Of a DNA stretch of 64,000 bases, positions 24,351 to 35,809 are shown piece after piece. The notes beneath the pieces are model-generated. The model made no database searches. It worked only from the letters and a program-made list of their open reading frames with translations, and had not been told where the DNA came from. The translations under genes were made by a program, and so were the position numbers. Within the stretch, counting starts at the first letter, position 1. Each line of letters opens with the position of its first letter. The stretch covers positions 5,316,157-5,380,156 of the forward strand of contig OU015566.1 of the NCBI GenBank assembly GCA_907165135.1, in the 5' to 3' direction. This DNA is from Oikopleura dioica. Its lineage: Eukaryota > Chordata > Appendicularia > Copelata > Oikopleuridae.

Positions 24351-25133
24351 TGTCGAGCCTAATTTTTTGATTAGTAAGCGCAGTATTCAAAAAATAGGAT
24401 TTAATGACAATATCATTTTATAAATTTAAAACTTATGTTTGGGCTTTGATAATTACCAGAAAACTCTTTCTCTCATTATTAATGTGTTTCAGCCTGAATC
24501 AAAAATGAAAATCTTAATGAAATCAAGGAAGAATAACTTTATGGTGACCCGGGACCCGAATCGCTCATGCACTAGAAAATTTCTAGTATCAATGAATGGA
24601 GGGCCTTTTCCACATCAGGAAAAAATCAACGCTTCATTGAATGAAAAATCAAGGTGGTCTTGATTTAGATTCACTGGGGCGCGTGTGATCTTTTCAAAAA
24701 AAACAACTTCTCAATTCACCGAGCAAATCTGATCTGATTCTTCACTTTTCTCTAGACCCCAAATTCACGACAAAAAATAAAAGTGTTTCTAAGTTTTTGA
24801 AGATAAAAGAAAGTCAATTTTCAATTTTTCAAAGAAAAAAATTATAAATTCCCAGAATTTTGAAAATTCTCACTTTTTAAATTTTTCACTGAGAAGCCGC
24901 AATTTTAAAAATAGGGGCAAAAGCGTTTAGGACATTCCGCCGCCTTGGAGGAGGAAAATTCACACGTGGTGGCGGAGACCAAAAATATGCGCATCAAAAT
25001 GCTTTGTTTCGCTCATTTCACCGCAAGACAGGATTCAGGCCGCTCCCACAACATTTATTGACGCGGATTATTTTCATTCCTTGAGAGTTTCATTTTTTTC
25101 GATTATTTTAATTTTCGATTTTGCGGTAGACGC
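24351..25133. other. Non-coding spacer
   Basis: AT-rich sequence with no supported gene or clear repeat structure. Confidence 0.3.
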
Positions 25134-25278
25134 TTGTTATGTGCCTAATGTTCCCGAATGTCCCTGGATGTCTTCAAATTTCCCTGAATGTCCCGAATGA
25201 CCCGAATGTCCCGGGGACATCCGGGATATTCGTGACATTCGCGGACAGCGACATTTAGGGACATTTGGGGACATAACA
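25134..25278. mobile_element. Hairpin with GAATGTCCC subrepeats
   Basis: The left arm holds several copies of the GAATGTCCC type and the right arm holds the inverse GGGACATT type. They meet at the palindrome GTCCCGGGGAC. The outer ends match as TGTTATGTGCCTAATGTTCC against the inverse of TGTTATGTCCCCAAATGTCC. About 145 bp, with the same arm architecture as the larger subrepeat elements in this window. Confidence 0.6.
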
Positions 25279-27629
25279 GGGGCGTTCTGATTTCGTGGCA
25301 CCAATTTTCCTTGCATTTTATAGTTTCAAGTTTCACTTTTCTTGAAAAACGAAACTCGCCAACGAAATAGTGATCGATTTGACAGTAACACGACATTTCT
25401 CGAGTCCATCTGGTACTCGTTACTCGCTTTTCACAGATGACAAAACTGAGCCCAAACAAAAAAACGAGCGAGGAACTGACCTTTCCCGATTCGACACGGT
25501 GACCTACAAAGAGTCCATATGGGCCCATTATGGACTCGTAAACTCGCGAATCTGCTCGTGTCTTGTGTCACAGCGCCGGATGTTTGAATGTCAAATGTCC
25601 CCTTTAAGCTCACACACTCAAATGTCTAAGACAAAAATTAGCATAAAACTCGCTTTGATCCTGAATCTCAAGGGGCTTCAATTTCCGCCAAACCACCCGT
25701 TAAAATTAAAACGAGAAATAAACAACAAACAATTAAACAAGGGCGGAATTAAAAGGGATTATTTTGGAAATAATTGAAAACAAGACCGAAGCTTGTTGGG
25801 AATCTCTGTTCGATCGTTTTATTTCCTTGTTTGTTTTCAGCGATTTTAGGAAAAGGAAGCAAACGCTCAAAATCTTGAATCCAAAAATCAACAACATAAT
25901 ATTGCTTTCTGATATTTTATTGACAATTCGGGAGGACCCATAACTTTTGATATGGCGTGCCTCTATATTTTTAAGTATTTAAAATCGCGACGTGACATCG
26001 ATAATGAGTCATCTTTACGTTGTCACGTCTTCATTTTCAACACTCAAAGAATACAGTGGTACGTTGTATCAAAATAACTTATTTGAAATTAGGAATCTAT
26101 AGACCTATCTATAGACCTTTATTCTGAAAAACCCGGTTCATAAAAAAAATCCGCAACTTCCCCCGAGTTTTTACGAGAACAAAAAAGGCGGAAGACAGTT
26201 TCTCAAAACTCTCACAAGAGCTCATTTCCCACAAAATTCAAAAGCGCAGTCAACCCTAGTGCTATTGATGTTCAGCTTGGCTTGTTTCAATCATTATGCC
26301 TTGTCTCCTTCGCAAAAGTACGATGATGGATTAAAATGCTTGCCTCGAAAAAAAAAGATAAACGGACAATAAATCATCGCAACTGTCTGTTTTATATAAC
26401 GAGCGGTGAGGGTTCTTAGGTGTGACGTTTCTGACCTATTCGAGTGGCATTTTGCTTGATCTTGGGATCCGATTTTCGGATCAAGCGGAGTTTTCATCGA
26501 TCAGAAAAAGGGTTGAAACTAAATATATCAAAGAGCCATTTTATTTTAAATTGAAAGCGATTTCAAAAAGTCCTTCAAACAAAATTTTCATCTTGAAAGT
26601 TTGACAAGTTTTCCATCACCCGGAAGATCTGTTCGCTTTGAAATGGGAACGCTTATCAGCTTTTAGCGAAAGTGGCCAATTAAGGGTTCCGGATTATCGG
26701 CGAAAGAAAAAGCAGGAACCGGACCGTCAAGTTCCGCAAGTTTGTGGCAAGTACCCGGAACTAAGAGCTAGAACTTCAATGTCAAGAAAAAAATCGAGCT
26801 TTTGGAGAAATTGGATCTCCCGGAAGTGGAATGAAATTTCATCAAAAAAGCATTTAAATTTCACGAAGTAGCGAGAACCACCTGTTGTCGAATTTCACGG
26901 GCGATTTTTAATCCCGAGCTCCTGTATTTGATGAAGCGACAGAATCGTTTACGATTTGAGATGTATCAGTAGTCAAATGTCTGTGCTAAAATGTCAACAG
27001 ATAAAAATGGCTTGTTATCGCTGACCAGGGCAAGGACGATGTAATATGCTCTTAGCTTGTCAATCATTAGCTCGACAAACTCGTTACTGTATCCGGCAGA
27101 GTAATTTGCCCTCTTGCTAGAAAGGGTTAAAAATATCAGCTGTCAAGTTTATCTGGAAAAAGTCCAAATAAATTGCTAACTGGAGAGGTAATTAACCTCG
27201 ATAATTATGTTTACTTCGTGGCAACAGTTTTTTTTTGAGTGCGCGCGAACTTTGTCCCGGTTCAATGAGCACGGTTCAATTTTGCCTTTTTCTAGGAACA
27301 CCTGGAAGGAGCACGAGCTAAATATTTGAATATAGAACTTGAGTTTTTAGCTCCCTTCTTTATTAAAACAATGATTGAGTTACTTCGAGAAAAGTTTCGG
27401 TTAAAATTAAATAATCAATATAATCCCTAATTGATCATTTCAGACGGTTAACCCTCAGATTATAATCCGACATTTTTATTCCAGATAATTTGTAAGAAAA
27501 CCACATGTGGTCCCTTAATCTTCTCAGTCCCATCTGCAAAGTTGATGCAAGAAATTTAAACAAAGAGAAACAGATTAATTCTATAAAAATGTAACTTTAT
27601 TGAGCACCGTCGAAGTCAATTCAATATGT
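25279..27629. other. Non-coding spacer up to the sushi-trypsin gene
   Basis: About 2.3 kb with no convincing exon. Frames at 25370-25777 and 26638-26871 have no recognisable domain, splice support or paralogue and are treated as chance. Confidence 0.3.
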
Positions 27630-29318
27630 TTAGTTATCAGGCGAGGAATTTTTATCGATAGTCTCTCGGATCCAGTGATCGTAGTTGACGAACGAGTAGA
27701 TACCGGGAAATTTTTCCCAGCCACATCCTTCTCCCCAAGCAACCACTCCGACTTGAGTGGCTACTCCCTCAACGTTGCAAACAAGTGGTCCGCCTGAGTC
27801 GCCTTGGCAAGCATCAGTTCCATTCTTGAACTGGTTCTCATTGAACTGGTGGCTTTGGCCTTCAACCCACTCTGTACCGACTTTAGCTCCATCGGTCCAA
27901 CCGTCTAAGTCTTGATCCGGAAGACCTGCGCAAATATCCCATGTTCGAACATCATGGGGAGGAACACGACCGGTGTAATTTGATTTCATGTTGCAGTACG
28001 CTTGAGACATGATCGAAACACCAGCACTTTTGAATTTCTTAGATCCTGGACCTTCACTACCCAAGCCACCAAAGCCTCCGACCCAACATGCTTCTCCATC
28101 TAAATAAATTTACCAACATTGCTGATAATTTCGACTTACGCTCTGGATAGTAGTCAGCAAGACAGACTTCCTTAGCTTTTCCTTCGCCTTTAGCTATTAT
28201 ATTCTCCTTGAATTTGATTAAGCAAATGTCGGCTTGGTGAGTTCCGTCTCCTGTTTCGTTCGTGTAGTCATGGTGGTTGAAAAAGTGGGTCCTAGACGCG
28301 TTGAGCCAAAACTCCCCTTCATTATCATTCTCGATTCGGTCAGGGTCGTTGAAGTAAGCGTCTACATAATCAACTTGTGGACCAGTCTTGTTGTGCCTCA
28401 GAAGACAGCAGTGAGCAGCGGTCAAAACCCAGTTCTCACGCACGATAGAGCCACCACAGTAGCCTGCGAAATGATCACCGGCGAAGAAGTTCAGGCGAAC
28501 ATACCAGGGCCAGCGAGTGTGATCAGCTTCGATACCACCGACGATTCGACCAGAGGTTTCGAGCGGATATCCGTCTTTGCATGTCTTCAGCCCCTCTTTG
28601 ATCTCATGTGTTCTTGGTTTGAAGTTTTCCGAATACGGGCAAACATAATCGCTTCTAGCATCGCACGGGAGTGATTGTCGAAGCTCGGCAACATCAGCAT
28701 CGGTGATCATTCCTCCAAGCTTAGGCGCCTTCCATCCACAAACACGAGCATTGCCCTTGCGTGGACAACTGCATGTCGCGCCGATCTTATTGAATCGCTC
28801 TCCGGTTGGATCGAAAACGACGTCTCGGCTTACGTCCTTGGACGTGTAGTAGCATTTCTTCTTTCCAGACGCTTTGAATTCGCAATCAACGCTGATTCCT
28901 AGCGGAGGAGGAGCTAAATCGGCACAGGTGTCGCAGGAGCCGAGCGTTCGCTTCCAGTGATGCTGCTGCCCAGTGCTGAAGCGACACTTCGTTCTTCGTC
29001 TGCCGATCGCGATGAAACCTTTTAAAAGCGGGAGTAATGCACATCTTTATCAAACTTACCTTGATCACAGACGAGGGCGCAGGTAGCTTGGTCGCAGACA
29101 ATCTGACCATTCTCAGGACTGGCCAATGCTGGGCATTTCTCAAAGGAAGCACCTTTTCGGCCAGTTGGAGCTCCCCAACCACTCTTTCTTTGACTCACTG
29201 CTTGGAGAAAATCTCCATATTTTGGTTGCTCATAAGCAGTTATTATGGCAAAGATGCTAGCAAGAAGCTAAAAAAAAAAGTAAATATATTTAAATCAAAA
29301 TTAATTCGTTACCCTCAT
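27630..29318 (-). CDS. Sushi-domain trypsin-like serine protease (secreted)
   Basis: Four exons: 29313-29318 (only Met-Arg), 29060-29267, 28140-29018 and 27630-28099. All are GT-AG and total 1563 nt, giving 520 aa. The hydrophobic [12 protein letters not shown] is a signal peptide. A sushi/CCP-like Cys module follows (ENGQIVC, ATCALVC, then GSCDTC), then a second Cys-containing linker. The S1 domain starts at RIVGGIEAD. The catalytic triad is visible: His in TAAHC, Asp in QADICLIKF, Ser in CQGDSGGP. An Asp six residues before Ser (TDACQGDS) predicts trypsin-like cleavage after Lys/Arg. It is oriented head to head with kelch copy B, 0.3 kb apart. It appears intact. Confidence 0.9.
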
Positions 29319-29638
29319 CTCTGATCCGTAATTTTTGAGCTTGACTCGCGAAACGCTCGATTTTAAACAGTCAGATCGGCATTTAATTAATATCAATGAA
29401 TTAAGATTCAGTAGAGAAACGTTTCTAAACCGGCTTACGTATGGCCAAATTGAAAGTCAGAAGTGATTTTCATGACCTTCAAACAACATCAAATGATTTT
29501 TCGCGAAAGAAATTCAAAATGAACTTTATTTAACGGAAAATCATTTCTATGCTTCAAAATCAACTCATAAACAGAGTTTTAAAAACTCTCAAAAAGCAAC
29601 TTGAATCTCAAATACGGCGGTGACATTCAACAAGAACC
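29319..29638. other. Divergent spacer between trypsin and kelch copy B
   Basis: About 320 bp expected to hold both promoters. As at copy A, the kelch gene lies head to head with a secreted-protein gene at similar spacing. The first coding exon of copy B has no obvious ATG, so an upstream exon may lie here. Confidence 0.3.
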
Positions 29639-32600
29639 GTGAACGGAGACGAAACTGTCGGGCTGTCAGAAGAAGCAGCGACGACGATTCTCATAAGCGA
29701 GCTTTTTACCGTGTACCTCCAGAATACATTAGCTTTTTTCAACGAGCGACCACTCGCTATGGTTATCGAAGAGGAAGAGGCAAATGCAAAGATTGTGTAT
29801 CAGGCGAGAGTTCAGGTAAATGTTGATATATGCGAATAATTTTCAATTCGTAAAAGTGACAGAAGAACAAATTGGATTCATATGATTTTTATTTATATAA
29901 CATAATTTTATAAGTGTTTGGATTGTCATTGCATTGGCGTTCTCAATCAACAAGATGGAAAAGTATACCTTTTTCCAGAGGAAATTTTGACAACTCGAAG
30001 CATGCATACACAAAAACGGGATTTGAAAAGTGAGAAAACATGGAAGAAAAAAGTCAGCGAAAAAATGAGCCTCGCCAAGCATGGAAACGCAACCGATCCT
30101 CAACAATACACGTACCTAACACTTGGTTCTATGTTTTGGATCACTGTTATGGTGATAGGTACATAGCTCTGATAATATTTAACTGTTTATTAATATGATA
30201 AGCGAATTTCGCATCTTTGCAAAATTCACGAGCGGTTACCACTTTTCTAACTTCGACATGTCATCGAAACTACAAGAAATGTGTTCAAACCGCGGAAATG
30301 GACTACTGTGGACATCTGATGAAGCAGTGTTATGAAACTAGAACATTCATTCTTCCTGAACCAATCTCAAAAGTTGAATTGAAAAAACAAGATCAAGTTT
30401 ACTTCGATAAAGAAGACAACCAGGTGAATCTGATGCGTTGCAAGAAAAAACAGTTTTACGATCAAAAATCTTGCCGCCATTTTTGTTCTGAAACGATCGT
30501 TTTGACGACAACATGGACGAACCCGATTTCGCCCTGTGAGTCAATTTGCTTTGAGCTCACTAAATCTTCTGAATCTGCAGGAGAAGTTTGTCCAGGTCAG
30601 AAATACTGTAAAAATGGCTGTCCTTGCCCTTTTTACGAGTGTGAGAAAACCGATTTGCGTCAAAAATTCATCCCTGTTTTCGATTTACAAAAACCTGAAA
30701 CAGAGAATATAACAACACAGAAAATTAGGACTTCCAAAACAAAAGAATTTAAATCAATAACTGGTCGCTGGACGAAAAGAAAAATCAAAAAGCAAAACTT
30801 TCCAATTATTTTCTCTAATTTGAATGGAAAATTTGCTCAACAAGTGAATTATACGTTTGATTCCCTAGACCAATATGAAAGTTTTTACTGATAAGAAATG
30901 TTTGATTTAAGTTAAAGTATAGTTAATGAAAACGGCAAAGTCAATTGGTGCTACTTTTCTCGATGGCGAGCATTATTTGGTCGATGCGACTGGAAACATG
31001 ATAAAACTGAAAGAAAACGGCGCTTCTCCGATTTTCTTTCCAAATAAAATCAATATCAGAGGAATGTAAGTTATGCAATTCACTCATTGCCCGCCTATTT
31101 GGGCAAAATTTTGTTCCCGATTAAAAAATTGTTAAAAATCATCTTTTTTTTACTCTTTAGTGGCTTTTTCGTATTCCACTTTGGTTCGTCGATCGGAACT
31201 CACCAAATTGAGATTCGCCTTAAAGACAAAAACAGGAAAATTTTCCCCGTTGTCATCATCTGAAAAGGTCAAAAAGATGAACACATACGAATAAATGTAA
31301 AAATATTTTTGAATGTTTTTGACTGAATTAAAGCTCTCCAACTGGAAGATTAGAAAAATGCTTTTATTACGCTCCGGATTATAGTTTAGACCGCTTTGAA
31401 GAAGCTCAGGGTTATATTGCTAGCAACCATTTCAACGCGAAATTATCTTCCGTCAGTTTCAAGGGAGTGTTTTATCTGATGAGCGTCAAGATTGGTGACC
31501 ACTACATCAAACTCTCAACAACTCTTGCCTTGAATAGGATTCGAAAAAGTGAAGAACTGGAGAAAGGGTGGAGAAAAGGCGGAATCGATTTGCCGCAAGA
31601 ATACAGAGACTTGGATCCCGTCCATATCATTCCTATGAAAAGAGTCAAATATTGCTTTTCAAAATAAGACCCATAAGTTATGGGCCATAACAAGACTCTT
31701 TCGAATATTTTGAAGTCCCCAGTACGGACTCCCTACTTATTAATCTATGAGCATTTTTAACTCAAAAAAAGATAGATGTCCGACGATTGCTTTTAATTCT
31801 TGTGACAAGAAGTATTCCCCTCTCAAATACACTCTACACGGTATTATTGGAAGTAGAAGGAAAGTTTTTAACTGTTGGCAGTGAATGGATAGGTTCTCTT
31901 GTCAAATATGACGAGCAGTCAATCTGTTATTCGAGACTATTAAATGCCAATGATCCTTTTTTTACGAATCAAGGTGGAGTCATTAACGACGAATGCGAGT
32001 ACTTTGTAAATGGATTCGTCAACGATGAGAAGATTTTCATTAACAGCTATGTTTTTGACGCAATATTTGAAGTAACATTCAATTTTGCAAGGGATCAAAG
32101 ATTGAAATCATATTTTTGTTTAAAAAATTCGCATTTTTTGATAAAAATCCATTTTGAAAGAAAAGATTGAGATCGAATTCGTCCAAAAGAAAGCAGAAAA
32201 GAAAATGCATGTAACAAGCAATCCATTCTTTGCATTTCACGACGATGTCTTTCCAGCTTTTCCCAGAAATGCTGTCTCCCAACAACGGTTTCCTCCGCCT
32301 AACCCGTCTTTCAAGACAATTATTCCGGATAAATTCTTTTCTTCTTTGAAAGAATTAAATCATATTTGCACAGCGGAGCTCAAATTAAATGGAACAGAAA
32401 CTTTCGAATTCGACATTGATTTTCAGCAGTACAACGACTCAGCTGTCAGAAACGAAATGAAAATTCTTGAGTACCAGTTATTTAATGGGAAGAAAGTCTT
32501 TACCTTTGGAATTGGTAAAAATGGTTCCTTATCAATAGACTCGGATTTCTTCGATGAGCGCATTATTCTTAAGTCAAATGCCTCTGAATTAATACAATTA

Positions 32601-35581
32601 GGATCAAAGTTGCAATTTTTTGAGCAACAAGGTGAGTGAGCTGAGCTAGCTTAGTGAGCTTGGATGTCGCTCAGCTCAGACAATTATGACTCAGCTCAGC
32701 TCAATAATTTTTCAATACCTGCTAAGATCAACTCAACTACTTCAAGAAAGGCCAGCTTAGCTTAATTCAAAATATATAAGTAATAGGTCAGCTCAGCTCG
32801 GAGCAATTTCCACTCAGGTTATTTCAGCTCAGCCCAGCAAAACGTAACGTATTCTGCAACTCTCTTAAGGACTCGAGTTTGACTCAGATCATTCGCCTGA
32901 ATCGTGTTTGGTTAAAATTTCTGAGGAAGAGTTTGAGCTTAATGAACATATTTGTTGAAAACATTTTTATGAAAACTCGTGAAGAACCGCAACGCAAATC
33001 ATCAAGATAAACATAAGATTAAGATGACGGCAATAAAAAATATCGAAAACAAAAAAATCCGGATTTTCAAGGTTGATCGTCTAATAATGATTAAAAAGTT
33101 GATTTATTCCGAATCATTCCAAATAAATGTTTTACTGGGGGGGATGCCGTGGTGGGGTGATTTTCAGCCGTATTCTCTTGTTTATGGATCAGTGAACAAT
33201 AATATTCATTTTTATCCGCCAGACTTTTCAGAAGACACTATTGGTTACTTTATTTATGGTGCAAAGCACGCATTGATTAATGATTATCTCCATTTATTTG
33301 GAGGAAATCATGATTATTATTATGACAGAGTAATAATAATATCTTAAAATGAGACCTTATTTTGATTAGATTCATCGCTTAGACTCATGCGTTTTCAAGA
33401 TGTTACCTGTTCGATTGTCAAATCAGTTCAAAAAAACTCATGCGGCTTTAACTATTGACGGAGGAAGTAAAGGTTTTGTAAAATATTTGAATTTATTTTT
33501 TAGAGGGTTTACTTTCTTCTGAATTCATTGATTGAATTGTCTTATCTTCAAGATAAAAATATTATTTAAGCGTTAATTTGTTTCGACTTTTCGAGAAATA
33601 CAAAATGCGAGATATTCGATGGGTTTAAATTAAAATCGACATTTTCAACAAGAGAAACACATGAGAGTGGTGGGTTAGGCTATTACAATGGTCGCCCAAC
33701 TGCAATCGGAGCATACGAGAGGGTGTTCCCTTAAATATTTCAATCATACCTAGGTAGTTCTTGAGAATCTTACAAAAAGATATCGATCAGATGTGGCCAT
33801 TGCGGCGGTAAGGATGTCCTGGCCTTCGATTTAACCAAATTGGTTCTCATTATGAGAACCAGCCCTCGCTCGCTCGGTTTAAGATGGCTTCAGACCCAGA
33901 TTTGTGGCTGCCGTAGCTACCAAAGCTGATCGGTATATAGACTATAGCCAGCCATAATACCATAATAGTATATAACTCATTTTTCTTGTTTTTTATTATA
34001 GCGAAGTTATGTAGATATTTATGGGAATTTGCTCGGTTTTTTGCAAGAGGACAAACTGAAACATTGACTGAAAATGGCTGGGTATCATTACAAAGGCATC
34101 CAAGGTAAACATAAGGGGGGGTTCCTTATTTTATACTGAATAATTGAGGTCAATTTATTATGGCTTCTCTGCAATTGGGCTACCTTCTGGACGTCTTCTG
34201 ACTATTGGAGGCTACGATGGGTGGGAATATCAACGATTAAATGAAATTTGGCGATTGATGGACAATAAGTGGTCGTTACTAGACTACCTTGTAAAAGTAA
34301 ATTTTCTCAAACCGTAAATTTTCAAATGTGATTCTAGGCGGGAATAAATTGAAATAGACACCAAAAAATGGAGCTTTAAAATCGTATCTTGACCCGTAGT
34401 ATACATTCCGTAGTAAATAAATTCCGGGGTCAAAATTTTAAAATTCTGATTTTTGATTTTTCGAAAAAAGCTGGCGGGGGTTGTCTCTTCGAACAGTTCG
34501 GGATCCCGAATCATTCGGGGTTTCCCGAACCATTCGGGATTTCCCCGAACCATTCGGGATTTCCCGAACCATTCGGAATTTCCCCGAACCATTCGGGATT
34601 TTCCCGAACCATTCAGGATTTCCACGAACCATTCGGGATTTTCTCGAACCATTCGGGATTTCCCCGAACCATTCGGAATTTCCCCGAACCATTCGGGATT
34701 TCCCCGAACCATTCGGGATTTTCTCGAACCATTCGGGATTCTCCAAATGATTCGGGAGTTAACGGAACTTTTATCTAACAGAAGGGTCGAATTTTCGCAT
34801 AATTAAATGAGATCAAAGGCCTACTGTAGACAATGAAGTCATTCTCATTAACAAAAATTTACAGAGCTTCAAATTCCGATGATTTTTAAAGTCAACGAGC
34901 TTGAATGCGCTTCACGCCTGTCTTGTAGGAAATTTTACGGGTGATTTATTCATTCGTTATAAAAATATATTTTTGGCTCTTGAGCATCGATTGACTTCCG
35001 AACAGATCACTACTAAGTCGTTCTTCCCTTTTTACTTTACTTTAGGGACAGCAAAAATCAAAAAATTCCGAATCGTTCGAAGACAAAAACCTCCATTTTC
35101 TCTTCCAATGATTCGGGAAATCATTCGGAATCATTCGGGATCCCGAACTGTTCGAAGTTTCAACCGGGGGTGTTCTTTGAGTAGTTTAATCTTAATTTGT
35201 AATTTTGTTATATTTTTAAGGCTGTTCGATACTCAGCGGCAATTTTAAAAGGCGATTCTGTTATTGTTTTCCCTGGCTCAACTGATGAAATCCAAGCTTC
35301 TATACAACAAATTAAATTAGGGCAAGGTTAAAATTATCTTTGTTATAAAAATTCTTTATCAAAAAGATATTCTTAAAATTAAATCTTTCTTGAATGCTTA
35401 TCATGGAAATGATTGTTCATGCGTTATAACATTACAATATTTTGGTCATTTGGAACCTCAAAAAGATACAGAAGAAAATATTATTTCAAGTCACATTATT
35501 GCTCAGGTCAATTATCGAGATATCACCATTGAGGACCCAATTATTTTTAGTTCTTCTGTTGATTTCTGTAGAACGAAATAA
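29639..35581 (+). CDS. Single-pass membrane protein with Cys-rich module and kelch repeats, copy B
   Basis: Paralogue of the gene at 3.9-8.4 kb, same strand and domain order. Key landmarks are CLDCHCIGV (29912), hydrophobic segment YLTLGSMFWITVMVIG (about 30113-30158), MDYCGHLMKQC (30298), and the Cys module ICFELT with GCPCPFYECEK (30545-30650). Further exons lie near 30950-31070, 31160-31260, 31355-31640, 31780-32090 and 32165-32632. Kelch-like blades include YLHLFGGNHD (33285), ALTIDGGSK (33450), GRLLTIGGYDG (34190) and DSVIVFPGST (35250). It ends in TAA at 35581. Several introns hold repeat elements (32.6 kb, 34.5-35.2 kb), so this copy is longer than A. No frameshift was noticed in the exons. 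The start is unresolved and the function unknown. Confidence 0.65.
32637..32850. repeat. Intronic array of GCTCAGCT/AGCTGAGC repeats
   Basis: Short units of the AGCTGAGC type at the left are answered by the inverse GCTCAGCTC type toward the right, with degenerate spacers. It starts exactly at the donor of a copy B intron (CAAG|GTGAGTGAGCTGAGC). It looks like a decayed member of the subrepeat-armed elements. Ends are not defined. Confidence 0.5.
34465..35182. mobile_element. Inverted-repeat element with CCGAACCATTCGGGAT subrepeats
   Basis: The left arm CTTCGAACAGTTCGGGATCC (near 34488) is matched by its inverse at about 35136-35157. The left arm carries about eleven 23-24-bp units CGAACCATTCGGGATTTCCC (34495-34752), each partly palindromic. 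The right arm has only two or three. The core holds AATGCGCTTCACGCCTGTCT near 34908, like the core of the 37.8-kb element. It lies inside an intron of kelch copy B. Multiple overlapping frames here on both strands are repeat artefacts. Confidence 0.75.
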
Positions 35582-35809
35582 ATGAATTCGAGATAAAATT
35601 TCTTAAAAATCACCAATTTTGTTCAAAAATATGAGGTCTAATTCGAGCACTAAAAAAATGAGTTCAAAATGAACCCTTCAATATCAATTTTTTGCAAATT
35701 TGAAGGTTTGCCTGCAAAATTAATGATAGAAAATAAAGAAGAATAATAATATATTTACGATTATAGGGCAGTTTAAATGTGAAAACAGTAAAATTTAAAG
35801 AAATAATTT
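35582..35809. other. Convergent spacer
   Basis: 228 bp between the 3' ends of kelch copy B and a protease. AT-rich, with AATAAA-type signals (near 35733 on +). Nothing else was seen. Confidence 0.4.

Noticed and set aside
23765-24390. 139-, 114- and 69-aa frames sharing the peptide IWSKLKGATLFSGDTPN
   Set aside because: Identity arises because the two arms of an inverted repeat are read on opposite strands. Not a gene family.
33740-33960. Structured-looking GC-richer stretch in kelch copy B intron considered as tRNA or snRNA
   Set aside because: No A/B box pair, anticodon arm or snRNA motifs could be assembled.
34284-34806. Several overlapping 89-142-aa frames on both strands with repeated NPEWFG/NHSGF-type peptides
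   Set aside because: They are the 23-24-bp palindromic minisatellite read in different frames, inside an intron-located mobile element. Not a repeat protein.
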